A stretch of 64,000 nucleotides of DNA from Streptomyces brasiliensis (GCF_014647875.1 NZ_BMQA01000035.1:16916-80915), one strand, 5' to 3'. Positions 1 through 9,065 are shown, counted from the first letter of the stretch. Numbers and translations are program-made. The notes: generated by a model not told the origin, from the sequence alone.

Positions 1-185
1 GTCCAGAGATCCGGCCGGTCGGCCGGACACACGTCCCGGCACGGCGCATTGTTGGCGTGTTCCTGTCGCATGGTGCAGGGTGTGTGCGCCACCCGATTCG
101 GCTGGTCACCCCACGCGGTCGCACGGTTGCGGATCGAGGGTCAGCCGTCCGCACCCGTCGATCGTGCCCCTGCGGGAGCTGTGGT

Positions 186-644
186 TCAGCCCTCGATCTC
201 GATGTGATGAGGCTTGGCCGCCTGGGCCTTGGGGACAGCGACGGTGAGGATGCCGTCGGCAAGGGTGGCGTGCACATCCTCGGCCTTCACCTCGGTGGGC
301 AGCAGCGCCCGGTACTCGAATCGCCCGGTGCGACGCGTGGCGCGGCGCAGGACGCCTTCCCGTTCGCGTTCCTTCAGCTCCCCGGTGATATGCAGTTCCC
401 GACCGCTGACCTCGACGTTGATGTCCTCGCGCTTGATGCCGGGCAGTTCGCACTCGACCTTGTAGGTCTCATCGGTCTCGCTCAGGTCGGCCAACGGCGC
501 CCAGGCCATGGGCTCCGTCCAGGACGGTGCGGCGGACTCCAGGAACCGGTTCATCCGCTCGAAGAATTCGTCGAACTCGGCGGCCATCGGCGGGTAGGCC
601 CGCTCCAGCATGCTGCCGTGCCGGTGTCGTGCGGGCAGAGTCAT
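186..644 (-). CDS. Hsp20/alpha-crystallin small heat-shock protein
   Basis: An ATP-independent holdase of 152 aa that binds unfolding proteins in the cytoplasm. The alpha-crystallin domain spans about residues 50-150. It begins at YKVECELPGIKREDI and carries the conserved late strand DGILTVAVPK. The length is usual for bacterial Hsp20. The start at 644 is chosen because GGAGGTG lies six bases upstream; the reading frame stays open further upstream but with no ribosome site. I looked for HspR (HAIR) and CIRCE inverted repeats upstream and saw neither, so its control is unknown. The family call is firm. Confidence 0.93.
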   Translation of the reverse strand: MTLPARHRHGSMLERAYPPMAAEFDEFFERMNRFLESAAPSWTEPMAWAPLADLSETDETYKVECELPGIKREDINVEVSGRELHITGELKEREREGVLRRATRRTGRFEYRALLPTEVKAEDVHATLADGILTVAVPKAQAAKPHHIEIEG

Positions 645-737
645 GAGGCTCACCTCCGCGGATGTGAACTCGAAAAGCCATGTGACTCTCTCTCCATCAT
701 GAGCGGCGGCTGCCCGGACTGCGACTCGCACCGGCAC

Positions 738-1141
738 GGCACGGATTATGTGGGAGGGCGTGCTTCGGCAGCCGACGATCAGTGCGGCGACCGACGCCCG
801 GGGCGATCAGGGCCAGCAGGGCGGCCCCGCCTGCCAGGAGCCTCGCATTCAGCAGCCACTCGCCCAGGAACACCGCCAGGCGCGGCCTTGGTCGGAGTTC
901 GGGTGCAACCTCACACTGCGGTACCAGGCTGACACAACGTCAGTGTGCCGACCGAGTAGAGAATGGTGCCCCCCCATGACGTGAACCCCCTTCCCGGGCG
1001 CAACGCACGGTGCGCGCCACGCCCAGGAGGGCCCTATCCCTCGACTGTGGCTTGTGGACGGGCCGCAATACGCAACCGCGCTCACCTTGGCTGGACCCCT
1101 GAAAGGGCGGGGCGCAGCCACCGGCCGGCCTTCCGCGCCGG
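738..1141. other. Gap with no convincing gene
   Basis: About 400 bases between the Hsp20 gene and the small membrane protein gene. A short hydrophobic stretch (LNARLLAGGAALLALIAPG) can be read on the minus strand but lacks a start codon and ribosome site. It may be a decayed membrane-protein fragment. Nothing else is recognisable. Confidence 0.4.
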
Positions 1142-1747
1142 TCAACGGCCGTGCCCCGGTCCGGAAGAGGGCGGACCGGTAGCCCACGGTCGTCCGGCAC
1201 GCCCACGTCCCGGAACGGAAGCGTCCTCCTCCGTGTTCGCGCGGATCTCCCGCTTGTCCAGCGGTGTCCCTGCCTGCTCATCGAGGTTCTCCCGCGTCGC
1301 TGGTTCCCGATGCCTCGATTCAGCGGCCTCGACGATCAGGTGCGCGGCGTCTGCGGGCAGGGCCAGGTTTCTTTCCAGCCACCTGGCGTCTAGCCCGGGG
1401 GTGTGGGTGGCCAGAACCCACGCGGCATACAGGCGGTCGAGAGACGGTGCGTCCGGGGCCCTCGGGTTCAGATGGACCACCTCCTCGGGGAAACCGTCGA
1501 GGCTATGGGGGGCGAACCATGACGTGTCGACCGACTCGGCGGTCGGGACCTGTGGGCGCTTGAACAGCCTGGGCCGGAAATGCACCTGACGCACCCTCGT
1601 GCCCACGACCAGGGCGACGAAGGCAGCGGCCAGGGCGACAGCGGCTACTCCCACGCGATCGGCGGCCGGAATCTTCGTCCACACCGGCGGCAGAAAAGCC
1701 ACCACGCGGTCTTCATAGTGGAGGTTAAGCAGGACCCACATCCACAT
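1142..1747 (-). CDS. Hypothetical single-pass membrane protein
   Basis: A 201-aa protein with no recognised domain. One membrane segment at about residues 33-50 (VAAVALAAAFVALVVGTR) is followed by a basic stretch, a soluble middle part with SWFAPHSLDGFPEEVVHLNP, and a disordered Gly/Pro/Arg-rich tail. The ATG at 1747 has GGGAGG upstream. It lies 175 bases downstream of the Nramp-type gene on the same strand and may be cotranscribed with the metal-transport pair. Function unknown. Confidence 0.65.
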   Translation of the reverse strand: MWMWVLLNLHYEDRVVAFLPPVWTKIPAADRVGVAAVALAAAFVALVVGTRVRQVHFRPRLFKRPQVPTAESVDTSWFAPHSLDGFPEEVVHLNPRAPDAPSLDRLYAAWVLATHTPGLDARWLERNLALPADAAHLIVEAAESRHREPATRENLDEQAGTPLDKREIRANTEEDASVPGRGRAGRPWATGPPSSGPGHGR

Positions 1748-1922
1748 CAGTGCCTCCCGTCACACCTCCATCTTCACTCGGCATCCGGGCACCGACCACG
1801 GCGGTCGTCAGCCTTTGTCCGACCACAGCAATCAACGCAGCCGGGCGACGGTGACGACGGTGGCCACCTTGCAGTGGCCGGCACGAATGTTCTCACCCGG
1901 CTCAGACAAGATCTCCCCCGGC

Positions 1923-3845
1923 TCAGCCCAGCTGGATGGCCTTGACCAGCAGCAACAGCACGGCGATCACCAGGTAGCCGCGCAGCAGGCTCATTCCGAG
2001 TTTCCGGCCGGTGGACCAGACGACCGGCTCCAGCAGGGCGAGGGGTGGCATGCGCCAGCTCTCTCGTTCGGCGCGGGGGATCTCCGGGGGCCGGGCCTGG
2101 ACGGGGATGCAGCGGGCGTGGAGAAGGCGTAGCCGCACGCCGGCGCCCAGCAGCCCCACGGCCAAGGCACCGGCGAGCCACAGCGCGACCCGGGTGGTGT
2201 TGAGCGACGGGAACAGGGTGGTCGCGACGAGGATCCCAGACAGCATGAGGAGGACCGCGATGATGACTGCGGCCAGGACGTTGAGCCAGCGCGGGTTGAC
2301 CCAGGGCCCGAGGACCGCGCGGTCGTTGCACAGCAGCAGCAGGAAGACGCTGGCGGAGGGCAGCAGCAGCCCGGCCAGAGCCTGCACCGCGGTGGTGATC
2401 AGCCCTAGCGGGGCACCGGGGATCAGCACAATCGCGGCAGCGACCACGACCATCCCGGCGTAGGTGCCGTAGAACGCTTTGGCCTCGCCGAAGCTGCGGT
2501 GCAGGGAGTGGCGCAGATTGAACACGTCGCCGAAGGCGTAGCTGGTGGCCAGGGTGACCGCCGCGGCGCCGATGATCGAGGCGTCGAGGAGTACGACGGC
2601 GAACAGCACGCCCAGCACGCGGCTGTGCCCACCCAGGGCCTCGGCGACCCCCAGCGCATCGGTGAAGTGCCCGGCCGCGCCCGTGCCGCGGACGGCGAAG
2701 TCGGCCACGACGACGATCGCGACGGCCCCGCCGACCACGACGAGAGAGCCGAGCACGGTGTCGGCGCGTTCGTGGCCGATGAACCGGGGAGTGATGCGCT
2801 TGTCGATGATGTTGGACTGCTGGAAGAACAGCTGCCACGGCGCGACGGTCGTGCCGACGATCGCGATGATCAGCAGCACCGCCTCCGAGGTGATCCCGCC
2901 CTGGACACCGGGGAGGACCAGGTGGTAGGCGGCCGGTCCGTAGCGCGGGTGGGACAGCAGCGCCAACGGGACGAGAAGCAGGCTGACGGCGATGAAGGCG
3001 AGCATCGCGCGTTCCCAGCGGCGGAAGCTGCCGGTGGCGGTGATCGCGACCAGTGCGAGGGCGGCGACGGGCACGGCGATGTACTGGCTGATGCCGAGGT
3101 AGCTCAGCGCGAGCGAGACGCCGATGAACTCGGTGACGATCGTCAGGAAGTTCAGCACGAACAGGTCGCCGACGCTGAACCAGCCCCAGAACCTGCCGAA
3201 CCGCTCATTGATCAGCCGGGCGTGCCCGACACCGGTGACGGCGCCGAGCCGGACCACCATCTCCTGGTTGACGATCAGGACCGGGATGAGCAGCAGGAGC
3301 ACCCACAGCAGGCTGTAGCCGTAGTTCTGGCCGGCCTGGGCGTAGGTGGAGATCCCGCCGGCGTCGTTGTCGCCGACCATCACGATCAGACCGGGGCCGA
3401 CGATCGCCAGGAACGTCAACAACCGCCGCTTCAGGCTGCGCCCGGCGTCGGCCTCCTCCAGCCGGATGCGTCCCAGGGCGCCCTCGATATCGCCCAGGTG
3501 GGCCTCGTCCAGCACCGCGGTCGGACGCGGACGTGGCGCAGGAGCAGGAGCGGGCTTGGGAGGGGGAGTGGGAGTGGGCTTGGGTGCGGGAGCAGGCTTG
3601 GCCTCGGGGGCGGGAGAGGGCTCGGGCGTGGCAGGGGGTTTGCGGCCGCCGGATGTGGTGTGGTGCGGCGGTGCACCGTGTTCCATGGGGCCGAGATGTT
3701 CGTGGGCACCAGGGCGGGTGCCGGGCCCGGTGGGCGGCTTGCCCGGCATTGGAGTGTGTCCGCCGGGTGGGGTTGGGCCGTGACTCGGCGGAGGGGCGGG
3801 TGGGGGCGTCTGTGACGGGCGCCGGGGCGGACGGGGCCCACTCAT
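1923..3845 (-). CDS. Nramp (SLC11)-type divalent metal transporter with proline-rich N-terminus
   Basis: A 640-aa integral membrane protein that would move divalent metal with protons across the plasma membrane. Residues 1-110 are an unusual Pro/Ala/His-rich cytosolic tail. About eleven hydrophobic segments follow. The first-helix metal motif, DPGN in classical Nramp, reads DNDAGG at residues 159-164, and the helix-6 segment reads TTVAPWQLFFQQ at about 332-343, without the usual metal-binding Met. Loss of that Met is reported for Nramp-related magnesium transporters, so Mg2+ or another hard cation is a fair guess. The start overlaps the stop of the MgtE-N/CBS gene by ATGA, so the two are translationally coupled. 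Fold firm, substrate unsure. Confidence 0.88.
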   Translation of the reverse strand: MSGPRPPRRPSQTPPPAPPPSHGPTPPGGHTPMPGKPPTGPGTRPGAHEHLGPMEHGAPPHHTTSGGRKPPATPEPSPAPEAKPAPAPKPTPTPPPKPAPAPAPRPRPTAVLDEAHLGDIEGALGRIRLEEADAGRSLKRRLLTFLAIVGPGLIVMVGDNDAGGISTYAQAGQNYGYSLLWVLLLLIPVLIVNQEMVVRLGAVTGVGHARLINERFGRFWGWFSVGDLFVLNFLTIVTEFIGVSLALSYLGISQYIAVPVAALALVAITATGSFRRWERAMLAFIAVSLLLVPLALLSHPRYGPAAYHLVLPGVQGGITSEAVLLIIAIVGTTVAPWQLFFQQSNIIDKRITPRFIGHERADTVLGSLVVVGGAVAIVVVADFAVRGTGAAGHFTDALGVAEALGGHSRVLGVLFAVVLLDASIIGAAAVTLATSYAFGDVFNLRHSLHRSFGEAKAFYGTYAGMVVVAAAIVLIPGAPLGLITTAVQALAGLLLPSASVFLLLLCNDRAVLGPWVNPRWLNVLAAVIIAVLLMLSGILVATTLFPSLNTTRVALWLAGALAVGLLGAGVRLRLLHARCIPVQARPPEIPRAERESWRMPPLALLEPVVWSTGRKLGMSLLRGYLVIAVLLLLVKAIQLG

Positions 3846-5200
3846 GGTGAGGGCTCCTCACGCTCCGGGGAGCCGGCAGTGGTGTCGCCGGGTTCTTCGG
3901 GGCGGTGGGCGTCGGGCGGGGGGGCCACCTCCCGGCGCCGCCAGTCTTCCGGCAGCGTCGCCTCCAGCACGTCGTCGACGGTGATGACGCCGAGCAGGAT
4001 CCCGTCGTCGTCCACGACCGGCAGGGTGATGAGGTTGTAGTCGGTCATCAGCAGCGCCACGTCCACCAGATCGGTGTCCGGGCCGACCCGCACGGGATCC
4101 GTCTCGCTCACCTCCGCCAGCCGGGCGCCCGGATCCGTTTGCAGGAGGCCGACCAGGGGGGCGAAGGTGAGCAGCCGTCCGTCGTCATCGATGGTGTAGA
4201 CACTGGTCAGCGCCTCCGGCTGCATCCGGCATGCGTTCCCGACCGCTGCCACCGCCTCGCTCACAGGTGTGTCCGCGGGCAGGGCAAGGAAGTCCATGCC
4301 CATCAGGCCCCCGGCGCTGTCCGGGTTGAACCCCATCAAGGTCAGCACCTTGGTGCGCTGCCCCGGCGGCAGCAGGTCCAGCACCGGGCGGCGGCGGTCC
4401 TGCCGCAGATCACCGATGGTGTCGGCCGCGTCGTCCGCACGCATCCGGGCCAGCACGGCGGCGATCTCCGCGTCCGTACGGGCGTCGAGCAGCCGGGAGG
4501 CCCGGTCCTCCTCCAGTTCCTCGAAGACGTCCGCCTCCAGCTCTGGGTCCTGCCCGACCTCACCGAGGATCTCGCGTTCCTCCTCCCGGGAGGCGTCTTC
4601 GAGCAGGTCGGCGATCTCCGCCGGCCGCAGCCGTCGGATCCGGGCTGTGGGACGTCGGAGGAGCACGCTGCGGCTGTGCCCGATCAGCGGCTCGAACGCC
4701 TTCCAGTCCCGGCACGCATGCCCTGTGGAGCGGTCCCGGAACAACCCCAGCAGCCGATGCGGCCGGTGGGTGTCCACACAGGACAACAGCCACTGCCCGT
4801 CCCGGTAGGCCAGCTCCACGTCCGAGGCCCGCACCAGACGCGCTTCGGCGACATCGATCAGCCGGTGCCCGAGCACATCGTCGCGCAGCAGCACCTCGCC
4901 CTCACGTCGCTCGAACGGCCGGAGGTCCAGCCGGGCGCTCTCCAGCCTCACCAGGCCCTCGCCGTCGAAGGTGGCCACCTGCTCGACCGGCACGAACAGC
5001 TCACGGCGGCCCACGCCGACCACCAGCCCGGTCACCACCGGGTAGTCCGCACCGCGCAGCCGCACGATCACATCGGAGAGCCGGCCGAGCGACCGACCGC
5101 CTCGGTCGGCCACGGGACGCTTGACCAGCGACGACAGGTGTACGACAGGCGTCTGCTCCTCGTGCGCGGGCGGCCGCGACGAAGACGGGCTGACGGTCAT
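3842..5200 (-). CDS. Soluble PRC-barrel / MgtE-N / CBS-pair protein
   Basis: A 452-aa protein without membrane segments. Domains in order: a PRC-barrel-like region (about residues 20-105; GRSLGRLSDVIVRLRGADYP), an MgtE N-terminal superhelix (about 195-300; LRPAEIADLLEDASREEERE), and a CBS pair (about 300-425) beginning just after NPDSAGGLMG. This is the cytosolic Mg2+-sensing half of an MgtE channel without its pore. The gene overlaps the downstream Nramp-type gene by four bases, so the protein is probably a gating or sensing partner of that transporter; this is inference. Start: ATG at 5200. Confidence 0.9.
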   Translation of the reverse strand: MTVSPSSSRPPAHEEQTPVVHLSSLVKRPVADRGGRSLGRLSDVIVRLRGADYPVVTGLVVGVGRRELFVPVEQVATFDGEGLVRLESARLDLRPFERREGEVLLRDDVLGHRLIDVAEARLVRASDVELAYRDGQWLLSCVDTHRPHRLLGLFRDRSTGHACRDWKAFEPLIGHSRSVLLRRPTARIRRLRPAEIADLLEDASREEEREILGEVGQDPELEADVFEELEEDRASRLLDARTDAEIAAVLARMRADDAADTIGDLRQDRRRPVLDLLPPGQRTKVLTLMGFNPDSAGGLMGMDFLALPADTPVSEAVAAVGNACRMQPEALTSVYTIDDDGRLLTFAPLVGLLQTDPGARLAEVSETDPVRVGPDTDLVDVALLMTDYNLITLPVVDDDGILLGVITVDDVLEATLPEDWRRREVAPPPDAHRPEEPGDTTAGSPEREEPSP

Positions 5201-5297
5201 CGTTCTGCCCTACCAACCTCGGTATCGCCCCGCGCGTGAGCTGCTATCTGGCGACGTCACGGAGCCGTACACCCATAATCATGCATAAAGCAGAACG
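5201..5297 (-). promoter_or_regulatory. Leader with start-sequestering inverted repeat
   Basis: On the minus strand CGTTCTGC (5297-5290) is perfectly complementary to GCAGAACG (5208-5201), which ends one base before the ATG of the MgtE-N/CBS gene. A closed stem would bury the ribosome site. An inner hairpin (ACGGCTCCGT) is also present. I see no M-box consensus, so this is only a candidate metal-responsive leader or operator. Confidence 0.35.
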
Positions 5298-5327
5298 AAT
5301 TGGTCTCGAGAAGAACTGGTCTGGACC

Positions 5328-5417
5328 GTGCGCGACCGCGTATCGGCGATCATGACCCGGTTGCATGTCGCGACCCGCGCCGAGGCGATCGCGCTGGCCC
5401 GCGACGCCGGCCTCTGA
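5328..5417 (+). pseudogene. 3' remnant of a LuxR-family helix-turn-helix gene
   Basis: The plus strand reads VSAIMTRLHVATRAEAIALA and then RDAGL followed by TGA, which fits the last helices of a LuxR/NarL-type DNA-binding domain. The upstream 90% of the gene is missing, since the frame does not continue into recognisable sequence. This is a relic of a lost response regulator. Confidence 0.5.
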
Positions 5418-5503
5418 CCACGCTGACCAGGCCGACCATGTCCACCGCGCTCAAGATCGACATGGGTGCGCTGCGCACCCGCTCGGTTTCGTTCCGGAAG
5501 TGT

Positions 5504-6181
5504 TCAGTATCGAATCTCGACGAGGCGCCCTTCTGCATCCGGCTCGGGCACTTCAGGAATCCGGTTCGCTGTCCCGAGCACGATCCGGTGCGCCGACCAG
5601 GCCGCGACAGCGGCGTCGAGCACGTCGTCCACGGGAATGCGTTCGGCCTCGCCAAGCTCGTCCGGGAGCACGAGGCCGGCCTCAGCCAGCAGAGAGCGGC
5701 GCAGGTTCTGGCCGCGCCAGGTCTTCTTGGCGTAAGCCAGCGGCACTCCGTCAGCCAAGGCGTAGAAGGACACCTCGGGGTGCACCTCGTGGATCCGCTC
5801 ATCGGCGAGCCAACACGCCCGCGCCTCAAGCAGCTTCGGTCTCAGCGCCCACGCCTGCCGGCTCAGCCTGTTACCGGTGAGCTCCTGGCATCGGTCCGCG
5901 GCCGCCCCGTAGTCCGGCTCCTGCCACACCGACCTTGGTGCTATGGGGAAAACGCTGCTGCGCCGAACTCCGAGCAGCGCCCTGGCTGCGAGATCTGCGG
6001 CGCGCCAGCCCTTCTCGACGAGGCCCAACGGCATGTCCACCGCGATCGCATCCACCTTGGCGGCGCGCTCGATGAGCCTCTCGAGCCGCGGATCCACCAG
6101 GCTGCCCGCGTACGCGCCGTCCGTGAGTCTGATCCCGACCCACCCCTGCTTACCACAGGCGTCGACCCCTAGGACGTCCAT
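5504..6181 (-). CDS. DUF429 family protein
   Basis: A 225-aa protein of the DUF429 family, whose fold resembles RNase H and sugar kinases but whose activity is not established. Family marks visible: N-terminal GVDACGKQGWVGI, the acidic VDAIAVDMPLGL strand, PRSVW, and a late DDVLDAAVAAWSA helix. The start at 6181 has a G-rich ribosome site (GAGGGGTGGGGTGGG); an upstream extension of the frame lacks family similarity. It stands alone, not in an operon. Confidence 0.82.
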   Translation of the reverse strand: MDVLGVDACGKQGWVGIRLTDGAYAGSLVDPRLERLIERAAKVDAIAVDMPLGLVEKGWRAADLAARALLGVRRSSVFPIAPRSVWQEPDYGAAADRCQELTGNRLSRQAWALRPKLLEARACWLADERIHEVHPEVSFYALADGVPLAYAKKTWRGQNLRRSLLAEAGLVLPDELGEAERIPVDDVLDAAVAAWSAHRIVLGTANRIPEVPEPDAEGRLVEIRY

Positions 6182-6269
6182 CCCACCCCACCCCTCGCGC
6201 ACGAGCCGAGCCGCAACGTAGCAGCACCCACGGTCCCAGAAACTGCTGCCCGACGCTGTGCCCATCTGT

Positions 6270-6331
6270 CTGTGCTCTGCCGGGGACTCGCACCTGCGAC
6301 CTCTGCCAACGCTCTACCGGTTCAGCCGGAC
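6270..6331 (-). other. tRNA-like remnant
   Basis: On the minus strand a D-arm-like GGCTGAACCGGTAGAGC is followed, with most of the anticodon arm missing, by AGGTCGCAGGTGCGAGTCCC, which resembles a variable loop and T-arm. The acceptor stem does not pair properly, so it is not a functional tRNA. It could be a scar of an integrative element. Confidence 0.3.
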
Positions 6332-6429
6332 GACGGTTTGGATCACCGGCAGCCCGCTCCCCGACCGTCGGTTTTCCCTGTTCCCATGTCCCGCATCCTC
6401 CGCCGGGGGCACCCTGCATGAGGTGCCCA

Positions 6430-6469
6430 AAGACCCCGTCACCAGCGGAAACGCTGAGGCCGGGGTCTT
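6430..6469 (-). terminator. Transcription terminator for the SDR gene
   Basis: AAGACCCCG at 6430-6438 pairs perfectly with CGGGGTCTT at 6461-6469. Inside is a second stem, AGCG-GAAA-CGCT. It lies about 80 bases past the stop of the leftward SDR gene. No long T-run follows. Confidence 0.6.
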
Positions 6470-6545
6470 CGTGTATGTGCAGCCGTATGCAGCGCTGAGC
6501 GGCCCTGGGACGGGTCTGTGGACTGTTTCCTCAGGCTCGGGGTGA

Positions 6546-7385
6546 TCAGGCGGCGTCGTCGCAGGCGGTGGCGGCGGACTTGTCCTGCCAGGCCGCGAGG
6601 TCGTCCTGAAGGCTGCGGATCTTGACCAGCTGGCGTTCGATCGCGTCGCGGCCCAGGGACAGATGCCCGGGGAGCTTGTCCCCGCTGGTGACCTCGTAGA
6701 TCAGGGCGGCGCCCTTGACGGGGTCTCCGAGCTGGGTGTGGTTGGCCGTGTCGATCCAGTCCAGGGTGGCGTGGGCGGGTGTGCCGTCGTAGTCGGGGAT
6801 GCGCTGGGCCGCGGTCGACAGGGAACTGGTGTCGAGGAAGTCGGTGCGGAAGACGCCGGGCTCCACGACCATGCTCTGGATGCCGAACGGCTCCAGCTCC
6901 ACGGCGAGCGCCTCGCTGATGCCGGCCACCGCGAACTTCGAGGCGCTGTACATGCTCACTCCGGGTTCCCCCTCGAATCCGGAGCGGGAGCCGATGTGCA
7001 CGATCTTCCCTGATCCGGCTGCCCTCATTGCGGGCAGGACGGCGCGGGTCATGTTGATCAGCCCGAAGACGTTGAGGTCGAACAGGGAGCGCGCCTCGGC
7101 GTCGGTGATCTCCTCCAGCGCGCCGAGCAGGCCACGGCCCGCGTTGTTGACGAGGACGTCGATCCTGCCGAAACGCTGCACGGCCGTCTCGACGGCAGCC
7201 GTGATCTGCTCGCTTCGGGTGACGTCGAGGGCGACGCCGAGGACCCGGTCGGAGCGCTGCAGGTCGTCCGGGAGCTTCCGCGGGTTCCGGGCGGCGGCCA
7301 CGACCGTGTCGCCGCCCCGGAGCGCCGCTCGCGCGATCTCCAGCCCGAGCCCGCGGGATGCGCCGGTGATGAACCACGTCGACAT
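6546..7385 (-). CDS. SDR family oxidoreductase
   Basis: A 279-aa classical short-chain dehydrogenase/reductase. It has the NAD(P) glycine motif TGASRGLG at residues 7-14, NNAG near residue 85, and the catalytic pair in YSASK at about 150. The ATG at 7385 sits six bases after GGAGG. It is divergent from an XRE-type regulator, an arrangement common for this regulator family, so the regulator probably controls it. The substrate cannot be told from sequence. Confidence 0.9.
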   Translation of the reverse strand: MSTWFITGASRGLGLEIARAALRGGDTVVAAARNPRKLPDDLQRSDRVLGVALDVTRSEQITAAVETAVQRFGRIDVLVNNAGRGLLGALEEITDAEARSLFDLNVFGLINMTRAVLPAMRAAGSGKIVHIGSRSGFEGEPGVSMYSASKFAVAGISEALAVELEPFGIQSMVVEPGVFRTDFLDTSSLSTAAQRIPDYDGTPAHATLDWIDTANHTQLGDPVKGAALIYEVTSGDKLPGHLSLGRDAIERQLVKIRSLQDDLAAWQDKSAATACDDAA

Positions 7386-7569
7386 GAGATGCCTCCAGTT
7401 GCGTCTGTTCGAGGAGTGCCCCGGCCGCCAGGTCCGGCGGCGAGGTCCGGCATCCACTGAACCAGCTGTGAGCAGGCGAAAAAGGCCGCAGAGGGGCCCA
7501 CCTGATCGGGGGACAAAGTGGGCCACCCTCCCGCCGTCGAATCCTCCAGGCCTGCGCGATGCTGGATGG

Positions 7570-8472
7570 GTGGACCGTGAGCACCCGACCAACACACCGA
7601 TGGCGGAATTCCTCCGCTCCGCCCGTACCCGTCTCACCCCGCGGGAGGCCGGGCTGGACGCACCCGACCTGGGGCGGCGCCGGGTCTCCGGCCTGCGCCG
7701 GGAGGAACTGGCCCAGCTGGCCGGGGTGAGCGTGGACTACTACACGCGCCTCGAACAGGGCCGCAGCCGCAGCGCCTCCGCCGAGGTCCTCGACGCGCTC
7801 GCCACGGCCCTGCACCTGGACGACGCCGAGCGCAGCCACCTCCACACCCTCGCCCGGCCCCGACCGGCCCGCCGCCGTCGCCCGCGACCTCAGCGCGTCC
7901 ACCCCGCCACCTGGGACCTGCTGGACACCCTCCAGCAGGCCGGCCGCCCCGCCTTCGTCCTCGGGCGGCGCCTCGACGTACTGGCCCACAACCAGCTCGC
8001 CGGACGGCTGATCACCGACTTCCGCGCCCTTCCCGCGGCCGAGCGGAACCAGGCCCGCTTCGTCTTCCTCGACCCCCACGCACGCGAGCTGTACCGGGAC
8101 TGGACCCGCGTCGCCGCGGACACCGCCGCCATGCTCCGCCTCGACGCGGGCCGTCACCCGGACGACCCGGCCCTGAGCACCCTGGTCGGAGAGCTGTCCA
8201 TACACAGCGAGGAGTTCCGCCGCTTCTGGTCGGACAACAAGGTCCACCAGCGCACGACCGGCACCAAGGACTACCACCACCCGCTCGTCGGCGACCTCAC
8301 CATCACCTACCAGGCCCTCACCCCCGGAGACGACCCGGACCAGATCCTCTTCGTCTACGGCACCGAACCCGGCAGCCCCTCCGAGACCGCCCTGCACTTG
8401 CTGGCTCAATGGAGCGGGACGGCATCCGGTACCGGTAGCCCCGCAGCACAAGCCCCAGGAGCGCACGACTGA
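7570..8472 (+). CDS. XRE helix-turn-helix regulator with MmyB-like ligand domain
   Basis: A 300-aa transcription factor. The N-terminal XRE helix-turn-helix contains GLRREELAQLAGVSVDYYTR followed by LEQGR. The C-terminal half (from about residue 115) is the MmyB-like PAS-type domain, marked by HATWDLLDTLQ-like and LDVLAHNQLAGRLITDF motifs. The start is uncertain: GTG at 7570 and ATG at 7600 are in frame and neither has a strong ribosome site. It is divergent from the SDR gene at 7385 with 184 bases between. It may also act on the Atu4866 promoters downstream (inference). Confidence 0.88.
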   Translation: MDREHPTNTPMAEFLRSARTRLTPREAGLDAPDLGRRRVSGLRREELAQLAGVSVDYYTRLEQGRSRSASAEVLDALATALHLDDAERSHLHTLARPRPARRRRPRPQRVHPATWDLLDTLQQAGRPAFVLGRRLDVLAHNQLAGRLITDFRALPAAERNQARFVFLDPHARELYRDWTRVAADTAAMLRLDAGRHPDDPALSTLVGELSIHSEEFRRFWSDNKVHQRTTGTKDYHHPLVGDLTITYQALTPGDDPDQILFVYGTEPGSPSETALHLLAQWSGTASGTGSPAAQAPGAHD

Positions 8473-8738
8473 CACAAGCCCGCTCCGGTCGTGAAGAAGT
8501 ACGAGACGGATCCGATGCAGACCGGTCCACCCCCGCAACAAGCGCTATCGCCCGGCCCGGGGCCTTGCGCTCCGGGTCAGCGAGAGATCAGCGGCTGCTG
8601 CCGCCCGGTTCTTACTCGTGCAGAGCGGCCTGCGCCGTTTGCCGGCCGGCGCACTGCAACAGCGCGGTCGGCATCCCATCTCGTTCCCGGCGCCAGTGCC
8701 TGGAACGAACAGCCCCGGCAAGAATTTTGCGTGAGCGG
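8473..8738. other. Convergent gap, nothing recognised
   Basis: This 266-base stretch lies between the ends of two convergent genes. I see no clear terminator hairpin and no recognisable coding remnant. Confidence 0.4.
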
Positions 8739-9038
8739 TCAGCCGCGCAACCGGGTGCCTCGCTGCCCGGCGCGCTCGTCGCCCTCGCGGTAGAGCACCA
8801 GGTGCTCGTGGAAGAGGACGCCGTCGCGGATGTCGCCGGTGGCGGTGAAGCCGGTGTCGTCGATGTAGTCGATGTGGCTGCCGGTGACGGTGTAGCGACC
8901 GGTATAGGCGCTCTGACGGTTTCCGCGGGCCTCGTCGTAGCGGCCGCTCGCCAGCAGTTCCTGGCGGATGAATCCGTCCGCGGTCACCCACATCCCGACG
9001 TACGGGTGAGGGTCGCGGGGCGTGTCGTTGCTGGTCAT
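8739..9038 (-). CDS. Stand-alone Atu4866-domain protein
   Basis: A 99-aa protein that is almost wholly one Atu4866 domain, a small beta-rich fold of unknown activity. Family marks: YVGMWVTADGFIRQELLASG, then GRYDEARG, YTGRYTVTG, HIDYIDDTGF and DGVLFHEHLVLYRE. The ATG at 9038 follows a short GGAG-type site. The promoter carries a copy of the GGCCTGGTT-type element also present before the two genes to the right, so all three are probably co-controlled. The domain also forms the C-terminus of the fusion proteins at 9511 and 50826. Confidence 0.85.
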   Translation of the reverse strand: MTSNDTPRDPHPYVGMWVTADGFIRQELLASGRYDEARGNRQSAYTGRYTVTGSHIDYIDDTGFTATGDIRDGVLFHEHLVLYREGDERAGQRGTRLRG

Positions 9039-9065
9039 GGCTCCATGGTTGGCCCGGCGGCCGAT

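Noticed and set aside
645..760. HspR (HAIR) or CIRCE operator before hsp20
   Set aside because: No matching inverted repeat was seen.
2499..3815. A 438-codon open frame on the plus strand opposite the Nramp-type gene
   Set aside because: It is an antisense shadow caused by high GC; the minus-strand protein has clear family motifs and coupling, while this frame is low-complexity.
5201..5330. M-box or manganese riboswitch before the Mg-sensor gene
   Set aside because: I could not match the consensus of either class; kept only as an unnamed leader structure.
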